DNA of 64,000 nucleotides, taken from positions 4,092,001 through 4,156,000 of the forward strand of contig NZ_CP108070.1 in the NCBI RefSeq assembly GCF_036178845.1. Direction: 5' to 3'. This document shows positions 33,690-42,428 of the stretch, one piece after another. Source of the DNA: Streptomyces sp. NBC_00271. GTDB taxonomy: Bacteria > Actinomycetota > Actinomycetes > Streptomycetales > Streptomycetaceae. The position numbers were made by a program, and so were the translations under genes. Below the pieces are notes generated by a model. The model made no database searches, was not told the DNA's origin, and worked only from the letters and a program-made list of their open reading frames with translations. Positions within the stretch are counted from its first letter, which is position 1, and each line of letters starts with the position of its first letter.

Positions 33690-36059
33690 TCAGCCGAGCG
33701 GACTCATGGCGCCGGCCCAGATGCCGTACGGGACGTCGTCGGCGGACGTGCCGGCGAGCCCCTTGAGCGGCAGTGGTTCGAGGCTCTTGGTCAGGTCGAT
33801 GCGGTAGAGGACGACCGCGGTCGACACGGAACGGTTCGTACCGACGTACCAGGCGGCGGTGTCGTCCGCCGTGGTGCCGGCCTTCCCCGCCGTCTCCGGT
33901 GCGCTCAGAGCCGCGGTGGGGTGCGCTGTGCCGAAGGCGTCCGTGAGCCCCTCGGTGACCTCGCGGGCCACCTCGGCGCTCACCGCGCGCTTGGGGCGGG
34001 GGGTGTCCAGGGCGACCTGGGAGCCGTTGCGGGTGATGCGTCGCACGGAGTACGGCTCGGTGTGCGACCCGCCCGCGGCGAAGGTGGCGTAGGCGTTGGC
34101 CATCCGGATCGCGCTGGGCGTGGAGTTGCCCAGGGACAGCGCGGGCACCTGGGGACCCATGGTCGACGAGAGCAACCCGGCCGCTTCGGCGGTCTGCCGC
34201 ACCTTGTCCAGGCCCGTGTCCATGCCGAGCTGCATGAACGGCACGTTCACGGACTCGGCGAGCGCCTTGCGCAGGCTGATCTGCCCCCAGGACTTGTTGC
34301 CGTCGTTGTGGGCGGCAACCTTCTTGTTGGCGCGGTCCCAGTAGGGCCCTTCGGGTGTGGTGACGGGGATGTTGTCGTCACCGTTGTAGAGCGTCTCCGG
34401 CGTGACCGGTGTCGCCGTACTGTCGCGGGTCTTGTGGACGCCGTGTTCCAGCCCGGCCGCGTAGACGAACGGCAGGAACGACGAACCGGCCGGGACCGTG
34501 GTCGCGTTGGACTCGTTGAAGCCCTGCGTACGGTGGTCGGGGCCGCCGTAGACGGCGAGGATCTTGCCGTCGGCGGCCACCGAGGAGGCCCCGTAGTGGG
34601 CGGCCTTCGCCGTCTTGGGGTCGTCCTTCAGGGCCTTGTTGCGGGCCTTGGTCACGGCGTCGGCGAGCGCCGTCTCCCGCTTCCGGTCGAAGGTCGTGTA
34701 GATCTGGTAGCCGCCGAGGTCGAACTGCTGGTCCGAGATGTGCCCGGCCTTCTTGGCGTACTGGGTCGCGAGCTCCACCAGGTAGTCGCTCTGCTTGCCG
34801 GTGTCGAAGGTCTGGGACTGCGTGGTCGGCTCGGGGAACTTCGTGTACTTGGCCCGCTCGGCCGGCGACAGCTTGCCGATCTTGACCATGCGGTCGAGGA
34901 TCCAGGACCAGCGCTCCACGGCGCGCTTGTGGTTCGCCTGGCTCAGGGTGGGGTCGTACAGGCCCGCGCCCTTCAGCAGGGACGCGAGCATCGCGGCCTC
35001 GCTGGCGTTGAGTTCGCCGACGTCCTTGCCGTAGTACGCCTGGGCGGCGCGCTGGATGCCGTACGTGCCGCGGCCGAACCAGCTGGTGTTGAGGTAGCCC
35101 TCGAGGATCTTGTCCTTGCTCATCTTCTGGTCGAGCTTGAGGGAGATCATCGCCTCGGTGAACTTGCGGCTCACCGAGCGGTTCTGGTTCAGGTAGACGT
35201 TCTTGACGTACTGCTGGGTGATCGTCGAGCCACCTTCGGTGTTGCCCTCGCCGATCGTGCGCACCAGGGCACGGCTGATGCCCTTGAAGGAGATGCCCGG
35301 GTCGGAGTAGAAGCTCTGGTTCTCCGCGGCCAGCACCGCCCAGCGCACGTCCTGGGGTATGTCCTTCAGCGGCATCGCCTGCCGCCGCACCCACCCCGTA
35401 CGGGCCATGGGTGTCCCGTCGGACCAGAAGTAGACGTTGTCCTGCTGGGTGGCGTACGTGTTGAGGTTCTGGGGTATGTCTGTCGCGGCGTAGGCGATCA
35501 CCAGAAACGTTCCGCTCAGCCCGATGGCCAGGCCCCAGCCTCCCAGCCACTGACGCCAGGAGGGCATCCAGCGTCGCCAGCCGGTGCGACCGGGGCGCGG
35601 GTACGCCGGTTTCAGACGGCGGGCGACGCGCGCCCAGCGCCCGGCGAACGCGGAGGGCTTGGCCGGTTTGCGGCGGGTGCCACGATGGCCGGAAGTCGTC
35701 CCTCGATCGGCGCGTTGTGAGGGGTCCTCCGCACCTGAGTGCGCCTCGATCTCGGCAGGAGTCGGTACGCGAAGCTGAGTGGTCTTCTCGGCGGGACGTT
35801 CGGCGCCGGGCGGGAGGCGGAGCTGCGTGGTCTCCTCGGCGCGGGGCGGAAGGCGAAGCTGAGTGGTCTCATCCATGCCGGGCGGGAGGCGAAGCTGAGT
35901 GGTTCGCTCGGCGGGGGTCTCGTTCTCCGTGTCTTCCGCACGACGGCTCGCGGAGTCATCCGCACGACGGCTCGCAGGGTCTTCCGTGCGACGGCTCGCG
36001 GGCCGTTGCGGACCTGGCCCGCGGCGATTTTGGCGGTCGTCGCCCTCCCCGCTAGCCAC
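33690..36059 (-). CDS. Class A penicillin-binding protein with altered transpeptidase motifs
   Basis: About 789 residues. A long cytosolic N-terminus (about 1-160) contains TTQLRLPPG-type repeats, then one transmembrane segment. The GT51 glycosyltransferase is recognisable: AAENQSFYSDPGISFKGI (catalytic Glu), EGGSTITQQYVKNVYL and RKFTEAMISLKLDQKMSKDKI. The transpeptidase has SVN intact, but the SxxK motif reads SSFL (PAGSSFLPFVYAAG) and the KTG motif reads KAG (AGKAGTTADDTAAW). It should polymerise glycan strands; cross-linking is doubtful. GTG at 36059 follows GGAG by six bases; ATG at 36101 is an in-frame alternative. Confidence 0.85.
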   Translation of the reverse strand: MASGEGDDRQNRRGPGPQRPASRRTEDPASRRADDSASRRAEDTENETPAERTTQLRLPPGMDETTQLRLPPRAEETTQLRLPPGAERPAEKTTQLRVPTPAEIEAHSGAEDPSQRADRGTTSGHRGTRRKPAKPSAFAGRWARVARRLKPAYPRPGRTGWRRWMPSWRQWLGGWGLAIGLSGTFLVIAYAATDIPQNLNTYATQQDNVYFWSDGTPMARTGWVRRQAMPLKDIPQDVRWAVLAAENQSFYSDPGISFKGISRALVRTIGEGNTEGGSTITQQYVKNVYLNQNRSVSRKFTEAMISLKLDQKMSKDKILEGYLNTSWFGRGTYGIQRAAQAYYGKDVGELNASEAAMLASLLKGAGLYDPTLSQANHKRAVERWSWILDRMVKIGKLSPAERAKYTKFPEPTTQSQTFDTGKQSDYLVELATQYAKKAGHISDQQFDLGGYQIYTTFDRKRETALADAVTKARNKALKDDPKTAKAAHYGASSVAADGKILAVYGGPDHRTQGFNESNATTVPAGSSFLPFVYAAGLEHGVHKTRDSTATPVTPETLYNGDDNIPVTTPEGPYWDRANKKVAAHNDGNKSWGQISLRKALAESVNVPFMQLGMDTGLDKVRQTAEAAGLLSSTMGPQVPALSLGNSTPSAIRMANAYATFAAGGSHTEPYSVRRITRNGSQVALDTPRPKRAVSAEVAREVTEGLTDAFGTAHPTAALSAPETAGKAGTTADDTAAWYVGTNRSVSTAVVLYRIDLTKSLEPLPLKGLAGTSADDVPYGIWAGAMSPLG
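35770..35910 (-). repeat. Coding repeats for TTQLRLPPG motifs
   Basis: Four degenerate units of about 40-50 bases, each containing GAAGCTGAGTGGT or a close variant on the plus strand, encode TTQLRLPPG-like peptides in the cytosolic tail of the penicillin-binding protein. Confidence 0.7.
35938..36003 (-). repeat. Coding repeats for ASRRxxD motifs
   Basis: Three units of about 20-24 bases containing CGACGGCTCGC on the plus strand encode the ASRRTEDP / ASRRADDS / ASRRAEDT series at the penicillin-binding protein N-terminus. Confidence 0.6.
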
Positions 36060-36435
36060 GGCGGGCTCCGGCGCGTGGACGGCCCAGAGCATGCGGGGCA
36101 TCTGTTCGATGCCATGCCTCGGTCACGACTGCGTCTCCCTCCGCACTTCGGAATTGCGCGCGCGGGTAGATGCAGCTGCCGCACATGCGGCTGCGAGCCC
36201 CCCTCCCCGACCTTGCGGCTCGTCGCGGCCCTCTTAAATTATCAGCGCCTAATACGATCTCCTCGCCCAGGAACCAGACAGAAATGTTCAGCAGGTCAAG
36301 TCGGCCCTCTGAAGGCACCGGGCGGGAATCGGGGAGGAATCGAGGAGGTCCGGGTTCCGGATCACGGCGCCACCCGGTGCGCGACCGGGCCGCGGAAGGC
36401 TTCGATCGTCGGCTCCCGGCCGCTAACCTGTGCGT

Positions 36436-36660
36436 ATGCCTCGCTACGAGTACCGCTGCCGGACCTGCGGCGACACCTTCGAACTGAGCCGCCCGATGGC
36501 GGAATCCGCCGCTCCGGCGGACTGCCCCGCCGGGCACGACGACACGGTGAAACTCCTGTCGACCGTCGCGGTCGCCACCGGCGGATCGTCCTCCGCGACC
36601 GCCCCGGGCCCGTCCGGAGGGGGCGGAGGCGGGTGCTGCGGCGGCGGTTGCTGCGGCTGA
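36436..36660 (+). CDS. FmdB family zinc-ribbon protein
   Basis: 74 residues. PRYEYRCRTCGDTFELSRPM is the FmdB-type zinc ribbon (CxxC), with a second Cys/His knuckle ADCPAGHDD, then a Gly/Cys-rich tail (GGGGGGCCGGGCCG). Members are small putative regulatory or metal-binding proteins. ATG at 36436 lies six bases after TAACCT, so a leaderless transcript is likely; GTG at 36430 is in frame. Confidence 0.85.
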   Translation: MPRYEYRCRTCGDTFELSRPMAESAAPADCPAGHDDTVKLLSTVAVATGGSSSATAPGPSGGGGGGCCGGGCCG

Positions 36661-36845
36661 CCGACCAGGATTTTTCAGGAAGTCTTCAGCTTTTCTTCGC
36701 CCGAATCCTCCGTGCGGCCCGGGCGTGTCGCGCTCTCAGGCCGTACGTGGCCCCCGCACAGGCCGGGCACGGCTCCCGCTGAGACCGCGCCCGGCTCGCC
36801 CACAGGCCGCGCCCGACTCCCCCTCAGATCGCGCCCGGCCCCCGC

Positions 36846-37673
36846 TCAGGCCGCGCCCGGTCGGCCACAGGCGTGCGTGAACTCCCGCAGGATCCGCTCC
36901 CCCGCCGCGACCCCCCGCTCCGGGAGGGCGGTGATCGCCGGCGCCGTCCAGTCGGCCTCGGCCAGTTCCCCGTGGCCGGGCCGCCAGCCGCGGTCGGCGG
37001 CGAGCAGCAGATCGGCGTCGAGAAGGGAGTCACCGGCGGCGAGCGTGAGGAGGGCGCCGGTGCGGCGGGCCACCTCGCGGACGGCCGCGCTCTTGGTGAG
37101 CGGCTTCGGCACGGCGTAGATCTTGCGGCCCTGCAGCGACACCGTCCAGCCGCGGCTCTCCGCCCAGACGGCGAGCTCCTTCACCCACTCCTCGGGCAGC
37201 AGCTCGCGCTCCACCACCAGATAGGCGAACAGGTCCTCGGCGACCCGGTGCTTGCGGACCCAGACCGGATCGGCGGTGGCCTCGAGGTGGTCCCGCACCT
37301 CGGCCAGCGGCGCGCACTCGTCGGCGAGCCGCGCGGTCACGGCCGCGTGCCAGTCGGGGTCGGAGACACCGTCGACGAGCAGATGCCCGCCGTTGGCGCA
37401 GATCGCGTACTCGGGCGCGGGGCCCGGCAGGTTGATGCGCTGGTACTGCTTGCGGGTGCGGGTCGTGGTGGGCACGAAGTGGGCCGTGTCGCCGAGCGCG
37501 GTGAGCAGCGCGGCGGCCGTCTCGGTCATGTACGACAGCGGCCTGGCCTCGTGCACCTCGACGCAGAGCAGCCGCGGCGCCCGCGCGTCGGGCATGGTCA
37601 GCGCGAGGGCGGCGGAGGAGTAGATCAGCGTACGGTCGAGATCGCTGGCGACGAGCACCTTGGGCGCGGACAT
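36846..37673 (-). CDS. HAD superfamily phosphatase of the Ter-linked operon
   Basis: 275 residues. VASDLDRTLIYSS is HAD motif I (DxDxT), VPTTTRTRKQYQRI contains the Thr of motif II, the Lys lies in LTKSAAVREVARR, and LAAGDSLLDADLLLAAD is motif III/IV (GDxxxD), with a Cof-type cap between. Likely a small-molecule phosphatase. ATG overlaps the stop of the phosphoribosyltransferase gene by one base (TGATG), so it is the last gene of the lyase-PRTase-HAD operon associated with Ter proteins. Confidence 0.85.
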   Translation of the reverse strand: MSAPKVLVASDLDRTLIYSSAALALTMPDARAPRLLCVEVHEARPLSYMTETAAALLTALGDTAHFVPTTTRTRKQYQRINLPGPAPEYAICANGGHLLVDGVSDPDWHAAVTARLADECAPLAEVRDHLEATADPVWVRKHRVAEDLFAYLVVERELLPEEWVKELAVWAESRGWTVSLQGRKIYAVPKPLTKSAAVREVARRTGALLTLAAGDSLLDADLLLAADRGWRPGHGELAEADWTAPAITALPERGVAAGERILREFTHACGRPGAA

Positions 37674-40120
37674 CAGACCGTCACCGCCTTGCCGTCGGCG
37701 CCGGTCGCGCCGCGCGTGTACTTCGGGTGGATCAACCCCACGCAGGTGTACGGGAGTTCGTCGACCTCCTCGACGGGTACCCCGCGCTGCTGGGCGAGCA
37801 GGCGTACGTGGTCGAGGTCGGTGCCCGCTCCGGCGCGCGCCAGGATCTTCCAGGGGACGCGGCGCAGCAGCACGCGGGTGGTCTCGCCGACGCCCGGCTT
37901 GACGAGGTTCACGTCGTGGATCTCGTACTCCTCGCTGATCCGCTCGACGGCCGCCCAGCCCTCCCAGGTGGGGGTGCGGTCGGTGGCGAGGAGCTCCTTG
38001 GCCTGGGCGACGGCCGCGTCGGCGACGTCGGGGAAGTGAGCGGCGACGGCGCCCAGGAAGTCGACGGAGACGTCGGAGCCGGCGAGCTCGCGGTAGAACT
38101 TCGCGCCGTGGAAGTCGTACTCGCCGACCAGGTCCGAGCGCAGCACCGTGCGCGAAATCAGCCCTGAGACCGTCGAGTTGAGGCAGGCGGAGGGGATGAG
38201 GAAGTCCTCGCGGGTGCCGTACGTCCGTACGCACGAGCCCGGGTCGGCGAGGACCGCGATCTCCGGGTCGAAGCCGGTGATGCCCTCGGCGGACTCGAAC
38301 TCCCTGATGGCCTCGGTGAGTTCGCGGGTGATGGCGCCCTTGCCGGTCCAGCCGTCGACGAACACGACGTCGGCCGGGTCGTGGTGGGCGGCCAGCCAGC
38401 GCAGCGCGTTGGCGTCGATGCCGCGGCCACGGACGATGGAGACGGCGTAGTGCGGCAGGTCGAGGCCGTGCCGGTGCTTGGCCCAGCGGCGCATCAGGAC
38501 GCCGACGGGGGTGCCCGCGCGGGCCAGCGAGACGAGTACGGGGTGCGGAGAGCGCTCGGCGAGCACCAGCTCGGTGACGGCGCCGACGGCCTGGGCTATC
38601 CGGGCGGCCGAGGTGCCGAGGGCCGTGTGGAACAGCTCCTGGTACTGGGGGCTCGGCTGGTACTCGACCGGCAGTGACTCCGCGTAGTGGGCGCCGCCGC
38701 TCTGGATCGCCTCCTCGCGCTCCTCGGTCGGCGCCTCCAGCGTCACGTCCGAGAGGTCCTGCAGCAGCCAGCCGACCTCGTCGGGCGCGTACGAGGAGAA
38801 GGCGGGGCCTCGGAGGGGCTCGGGGAGCATGGAGGACCTTTCGGTGGACGGCCGTGCGGGGACGTACGACGGAACGACGGCGAGCAGGACGCTCGGCGTG
38901 TGCTCCGCGAGCTGGGCCAGCAGGCCGTCGGGGGCGTGCAGGGCGGGCGTGTCGGCGGCGGAGTCGACCACGGCCACGACCGCGTCGAAACCGGCACCCG
39001 CGACGTTGTAGGCGTACCGCTCACCCGGTCCGTCGTCGGGGTCGTCGTGGGCCGGGAAGACGAGCCGCGTCCGTATGGCGTAACCGGGGTCGTCGAGGGC
39101 GAGCACCGGGGAGCGGGTGGTCGTGGAGTACCGCACCTCGGCGGACACCACCTGCTCCAGCTCCCTGGCCAGCTTGAGCGGCGCGTACATCAGCTCCTCG
39201 AAGCCGAGTACGAGGACGCGCCGCGCGCCCTCCGGCAGCGCGTCGGCGACCCGCGCGGCCATCGCGGGCAGCGCCGCGTCCAGCCGTATTCGATGCCCGG
39301 GCGTGAAGCCGTGCCGCCCCCCGTCGGGCAGACCCCGGGGCCAGCCGAGCTCGACACGGGCGGCACCGGGGTGCCAGGGACGGCGGCTGTCGGCGGTCTC
39401 GGTGCTTTCGGTGGTCTCGTGTTCCGCCACCAGCGCCTTGCCCTTCTCCAGGACGCCCTCCGGGAGGTTCACGGTGCCCCTCGCCGCGGCGACCAGGTCC
39501 ACCCGTGCGCCGATCTCCGTCGCGAACTCCGCCAGACGGCCCAGGTCCGCGGCCGAGCGCATGTCGACCAGGGCCACGACCACATAGCGGTCGCGCGGAT
39601 AGCGGGCGTGGAGGTCACGGATGGTGTTGAGGACCGTGTTGCCGGTGGAGAACTCGTCGTCGACGAGGACCAGGGGGCCCGCGCCCGCCAGCAGAGCGGG
39701 GTTCTCCGGCAGCAGGAGGTGGGAGGTGGCGTGGGAGTGGGACTCCTCGAAGCCGCCCGCCGTGTCGACGCCGGGGACGGGGCGGCGGGTCGAGTGGAGG
39801 TAGGGCGCGAGGCCCACGCCGTCGGCGACGCAGTGACCGAGGCCGGTGGCCGTCTCCGCGTACCCGAGGACGACGGCCGCGCGGGCGCCCTCGGCGCCGA
39901 GCAGCTCCCGTACCCGCCGGCCGAGCGCGAAGCCGTGTCCGTACACCACGGACGGCGACTGCGGGACGTGCTTGCCGAGCACGTTCGACACGAGCAGATG
40001 CGCCCGGCGGGGGTTGCGCCGCAGCGCGAGCCCCAGCAGGTCGCTCAGCTTCTCGTCACCGACGAGCTCGACACCCAGTCGCTCGGCGACCCAGGTCCCC
40101 GTCCACACCACGTTCTTCAT
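37673..40120 (-). CDS. Fused PRTase-TRSP and StiP-PELOTA protein (Ter-associated)
   Basis: 815 residues, four regions. (1) A phosphoribosyltransferase about 1-235 with the PRPP loop LVLVDDEFSTGNTVLNTI. (2) A TRSP-type domain about 255-400 (HGFTPGHRIRLDAALP, VLGFEELMYAPLKLAREL). (3) A StiP/PRTase-like domain about 435-700 with VVFVDGWTGKGAITREL, a second PRPP-type loop, and VSLARAGTPVGVLMRRW. (4) A C-terminal PELOTA-type RNA-binding-like domain (EIHDVNLVKPGVGETTRVLLRRVPW in part). Two PRTase modules that are often separate genes are fused here. These families were proposed in comparative-genomic work on Ter systems to make a nucleoside-like metabolite. ATG at 40120 has AAGGA upstream. Middle gene of the operon. 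Confidence 0.8.
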   Translation of the reverse strand: MKNVVWTGTWVAERLGVELVGDEKLSDLLGLALRRNPRRAHLLVSNVLGKHVPQSPSVVYGHGFALGRRVRELLGAEGARAAVVLGYAETATGLGHCVADGVGLAPYLHSTRRPVPGVDTAGGFEESHSHATSHLLLPENPALLAGAGPLVLVDDEFSTGNTVLNTIRDLHARYPRDRYVVVALVDMRSAADLGRLAEFATEIGARVDLVAAARGTVNLPEGVLEKGKALVAEHETTESTETADSRRPWHPGAARVELGWPRGLPDGGRHGFTPGHRIRLDAALPAMAARVADALPEGARRVLVLGFEELMYAPLKLARELEQVVSAEVRYSTTTRSPVLALDDPGYAIRTRLVFPAHDDPDDGPGERYAYNVAGAGFDAVVAVVDSAADTPALHAPDGLLAQLAEHTPSVLLAVVPSYVPARPSTERSSMLPEPLRGPAFSSYAPDEVGWLLQDLSDVTLEAPTEEREEAIQSGGAHYAESLPVEYQPSPQYQELFHTALGTSAARIAQAVGAVTELVLAERSPHPVLVSLARAGTPVGVLMRRWAKHRHGLDLPHYAVSIVRGRGIDANALRWLAAHHDPADVVFVDGWTGKGAITRELTEAIREFESAEGITGFDPEIAVLADPGSCVRTYGTREDFLIPSACLNSTVSGLISRTVLRSDLVGEYDFHGAKFYRELAGSDVSVDFLGAVAAHFPDVADAAVAQAKELLATDRTPTWEGWAAVERISEEYEIHDVNLVKPGVGETTRVLLRRVPWKILARAGAGTDLDHVRLLAQQRGVPVEEVDELPYTCVGLIHPKYTRGATGADGKAVTV

Positions 40121-40132
40121 CGATTCCTTGTT

Positions 40133-40152
40133 GGTCGGTTGGTCGGTCGGTC
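40133..40152. repeat. GGTC tetranucleotide repeats
   Basis: Five GGTC/GGTT units in tandem in the 45-base gap between the lyase stop and the PRTase start. The length could vary by slippage and alter spacing or RNA structure; there is no direct evidence. Confidence 0.4.
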
Positions 40153-40165
40153 GGGCCGGCGCGGT

Positions 40166-41335
40166 TCACGCAGGCAGGGCGGCCGCGAGCAGTTCCACGA
40201 AGCCGATGTCCTCGTTCGCCACACCGAACACCTGGGCGCGCTGGAGGGTGCGCTCGGCCCAGGCGCGGTGCGGCTTCACTTCATTCATTTTGTTCGTATA
40301 CGCCGACCGCAGCACACCCCCGCCGCCCCGCTCGGGCCTGAGGATGTCCTGCGCGTCGCTGTACTCCTCGTGGCTGACCACGGACAGCGCGTGCACCGCC
40401 GGGACGTGCGAGGGGTGGATGCAGGTCTTGCCGAGCAGGCCGTTGGCCCGGTCGAGGGCGATCTCGCGCAGCAGCCCGTCCAGGTCGTGCTCGATCAGCG
40501 CCTGGCGCAGCTCCTCGACCTCACCCTCCTGGAAGGGGCTGCGGCGCAGCTGCGGCTTGAACATGCGCTCCTGGACCCGGAAGTACTCCCACACGGGCCC
40601 GGTGACCGTGAACCCGGTGCCGTCCGAGCGCCCCAGCATGTTCACCACGTCCGCGATCACGGAGGCGACGATCTGGACGTCGTAGGCGGTCATGTCGGGC
40701 GCCCTGCGCAGCCCGTACGCCGAGCAGAAGTCGGTGACGCCCAGGCGCAGCGCGAGGACGCGGTCGCGGTACTTGTCGACGACCCGGGAGATGCCCTCCA
40801 GGGTCTCCCGGCGGCTCTCCAGGTACAGCAGCCCGGGCGATTCCAGGACAGGCATCGCGAACAGCCGCCGGCCGCTCGCGGACTCGGCCGCGGCGAGCGC
40901 CTCCATGAACGGGACGCCCCGCTCCTCGGTGAACTTCGGCAGGACGAACCCGGACAGCAGCCGCACGGACGCGCCGAGCCGCCGGACGAGGTCCGGGATC
41001 TGCTGGGGCTCACGGACCCGTACGAACAGCAGCGGGAGCCCGTCGCCCTCCGGCCGTCCGGCGAGGTCGGCGAACTGCCGGACCAGGTTCTCCTCGGCGC
41101 CCACGACCTCGGCGTCGTCGATCGAGTCCTCCAGGCACAGGACCATGGAGACCACGCCGCGTCCGGCCTGCTTGACGACGTCGTCGGCGAGGTGGGGTCT
41201 GGTCGCGGGGCTGTAGAGGGTGGCACCGAGGGCCGCCGCGAGCACGCGGGCGGGCGAGTCGGCGGTGAAGACGCACGGCTCCCGGTAGAAGAGTCGCTGC
41301 CGCCCCTCAGGGGCGATATGTCCGAAATGGCGCAT
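40166..41335 (-). CDS. HpcH/HpaI aldolase / citrate lyase beta-like protein (Ter-associated)
   Basis: 389 residues, TIM-barrel CitE-like: VVSMVLCLEDSIDDAEV (about 62-78), FVRVREPQQI (substrate Arg), FVLPKFTEERG, then FAMPVLESPGLLYLESRRE with the metal-binding Glu, and RLGVTDFCSAYGLRR with the Asp. It probably breaks or makes a C-C bond of a small carboxylate. ATG at 41335 with GGGGGAG four bases upstream. First gene of the minus-strand operon (lyase, fused PRTase, HAD), divergent from a TerD-family gene; such linkage is characteristic of Ter gene clusters. Confidence 0.85.
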   Translation of the reverse strand: MRHFGHIAPEGRQRLFYREPCVFTADSPARVLAAALGATLYSPATRPHLADDVVKQAGRGVVSMVLCLEDSIDDAEVVGAEENLVRQFADLAGRPEGDGLPLLFVRVREPQQIPDLVRRLGASVRLLSGFVLPKFTEERGVPFMEALAAAESASGRRLFAMPVLESPGLLYLESRRETLEGISRVVDKYRDRVLALRLGVTDFCSAYGLRRAPDMTAYDVQIVASVIADVVNMLGRSDGTGFTVTGPVWEYFRVQERMFKPQLRRSPFQEGEVEELRQALIEHDLDGLLREIALDRANGLLGKTCIHPSHVPAVHALSVVSHEEYSDAQDILRPERGGGGVLRSAYTNKMNEVKPHRAWAERTLQRAQVFGVANEDIGFVELLAAALPA

Positions 41336-41524
41336 GGAGCTCCCCCGTGACGGCTAGATGGACCTATGTGAGGTGGCCGGTAATAGTACGTACAAATCCA
41401 TGTCAGTCGTTCCCACCAGGCGTGAAGTTCAGGTAACTCGGCCATGTCGGTTGCCCGCACATCCCGACCGGGAATCCTTACCCCCACGTTGTCGTGACCA
41501 GGACCGAGAGGGCAGGATGACCGC

Positions 41525-42421
41525 ATGACGCACGCGATGCTGAAGGGGTCTAACGTCCCGCTGGACGCCACAGCGGTACGTGCCGTGCTGCGCTGGACGC
41601 CCGGGCAGGGTGTCCCCGATGTCGATGTCTCGGCGCTGCTCCTCGGTCCCGACGGTCGTGTGCGATCCGACGAGGACTTCGTCTTCTACAACCAGCCACG
41701 CCATCCCTCGGGCAAGGTGTGGCGACTTGGCAAGAAACGCGTCGCCGAGGGCCTCACCGACACCATCCAGACGGATCTGGCGGGTGTCGAGTCCGGCGTC
41801 GGACAGATTCTGCTGGTCGCATCGGCGGACGGCGTCACCTTCGACCAGGTACGCGCCCTACGCATCCTGCTGTACGACGCGTCCGCCACGACAGGAACGA
41901 CCGGCACGGCCGGCTCGGACGGTGAGCCGCTGGCCTACTTCGACATCAAGCCGGAGACCGGTACGGAGACCGCGCTGATCTGCGGCGAGCTGTACCGGCG
42001 CGGTCAGGGCTGGAAGTTCCGGGCGCTCGGCGAGGGCTATCCGAACGGTCTGGAGGGGCTCGCCTCCGACTTCGGGATCACGGTGGACGAGTCCGAGCCC
42101 GAGGCCGTCGCGCCCGTGCCCGACACCACCGCCTGGGCGGACCCCGCGGCGTCCCCGGAGGCCTCGGTGCCCCTCCCGCCCGAGCAGACCGCCCCGGTGC
42201 CCCAGCAGCCCGCGTACGGCTATCCGGGGCCCGCGCAGACGGCCCCCGCCCAGCCCGCGTACGGCTACCCCCAGCCGACCAGCCAGCCCGCCTACGGCTA
42301 CCCCCAGCCTCAGACGGCCCCGGCCGTCCAGCCGGCCTACGGCTTCCCGCAGGCGGTCGGCTCCCTCCCCGACCCGGACTTCAGGCTGCCGCCACAGGGG
42401 CCACAGTTCATCGGACGCTGA
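41525..42421 (+). CDS. TerD-family protein with Pro/Tyr repeat tail
   Basis: 298 residues. The first 190 form a TerD domain ([74 protein letters not shown]), with DVDVSA in place of the usual calcium-site DFDLDAS. The C-terminal 100 residues are a low-complexity tail with at least four [13 protein letters not shown] repeats, probably a disordered protein-interaction segment. ATG at 41525, with AGGATG five bases upstream and no clear Shine-Dalgarno. Divergent from the lyase operon, convergent with the next TerD-like gene, only seven bases apart. Confidence 0.85.
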   Translation: MTHAMLKGSNVPLDATAVRAVLRWTPGQGVPDVDVSALLLGPDGRVRSDEDFVFYNQPRHPSGKVWRLGKKRVAEGLTDTIQTDLAGVESGVGQILLVASADGVTFDQVRALRILLYDASATTGTTGTAGSDGEPLAYFDIKPETGTETALICGELYRRGQGWKFRALGEGYPNGLEGLASDFGITVDESEPEAVAPVPDTTAWADPAASPEASVPLPPEQTAPVPQQPAYGYPGPAQTAPAQPAYGYPQPTSQPAYGYPQPQTAPAVQPAYGFPQAVGSLPDPDFRLPPQGPQFIGR

Positions 42422-42428
42422 GGCAACG

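Noticed and set aside
32244..35720. 1158-residue plus-strand frame opposite the NodB-like and PBP genes
   Set aside because: Antisense frame with Val/Gly/Arg/Leu noise composition, whereas the minus strand encodes recognisable motifs throughout.
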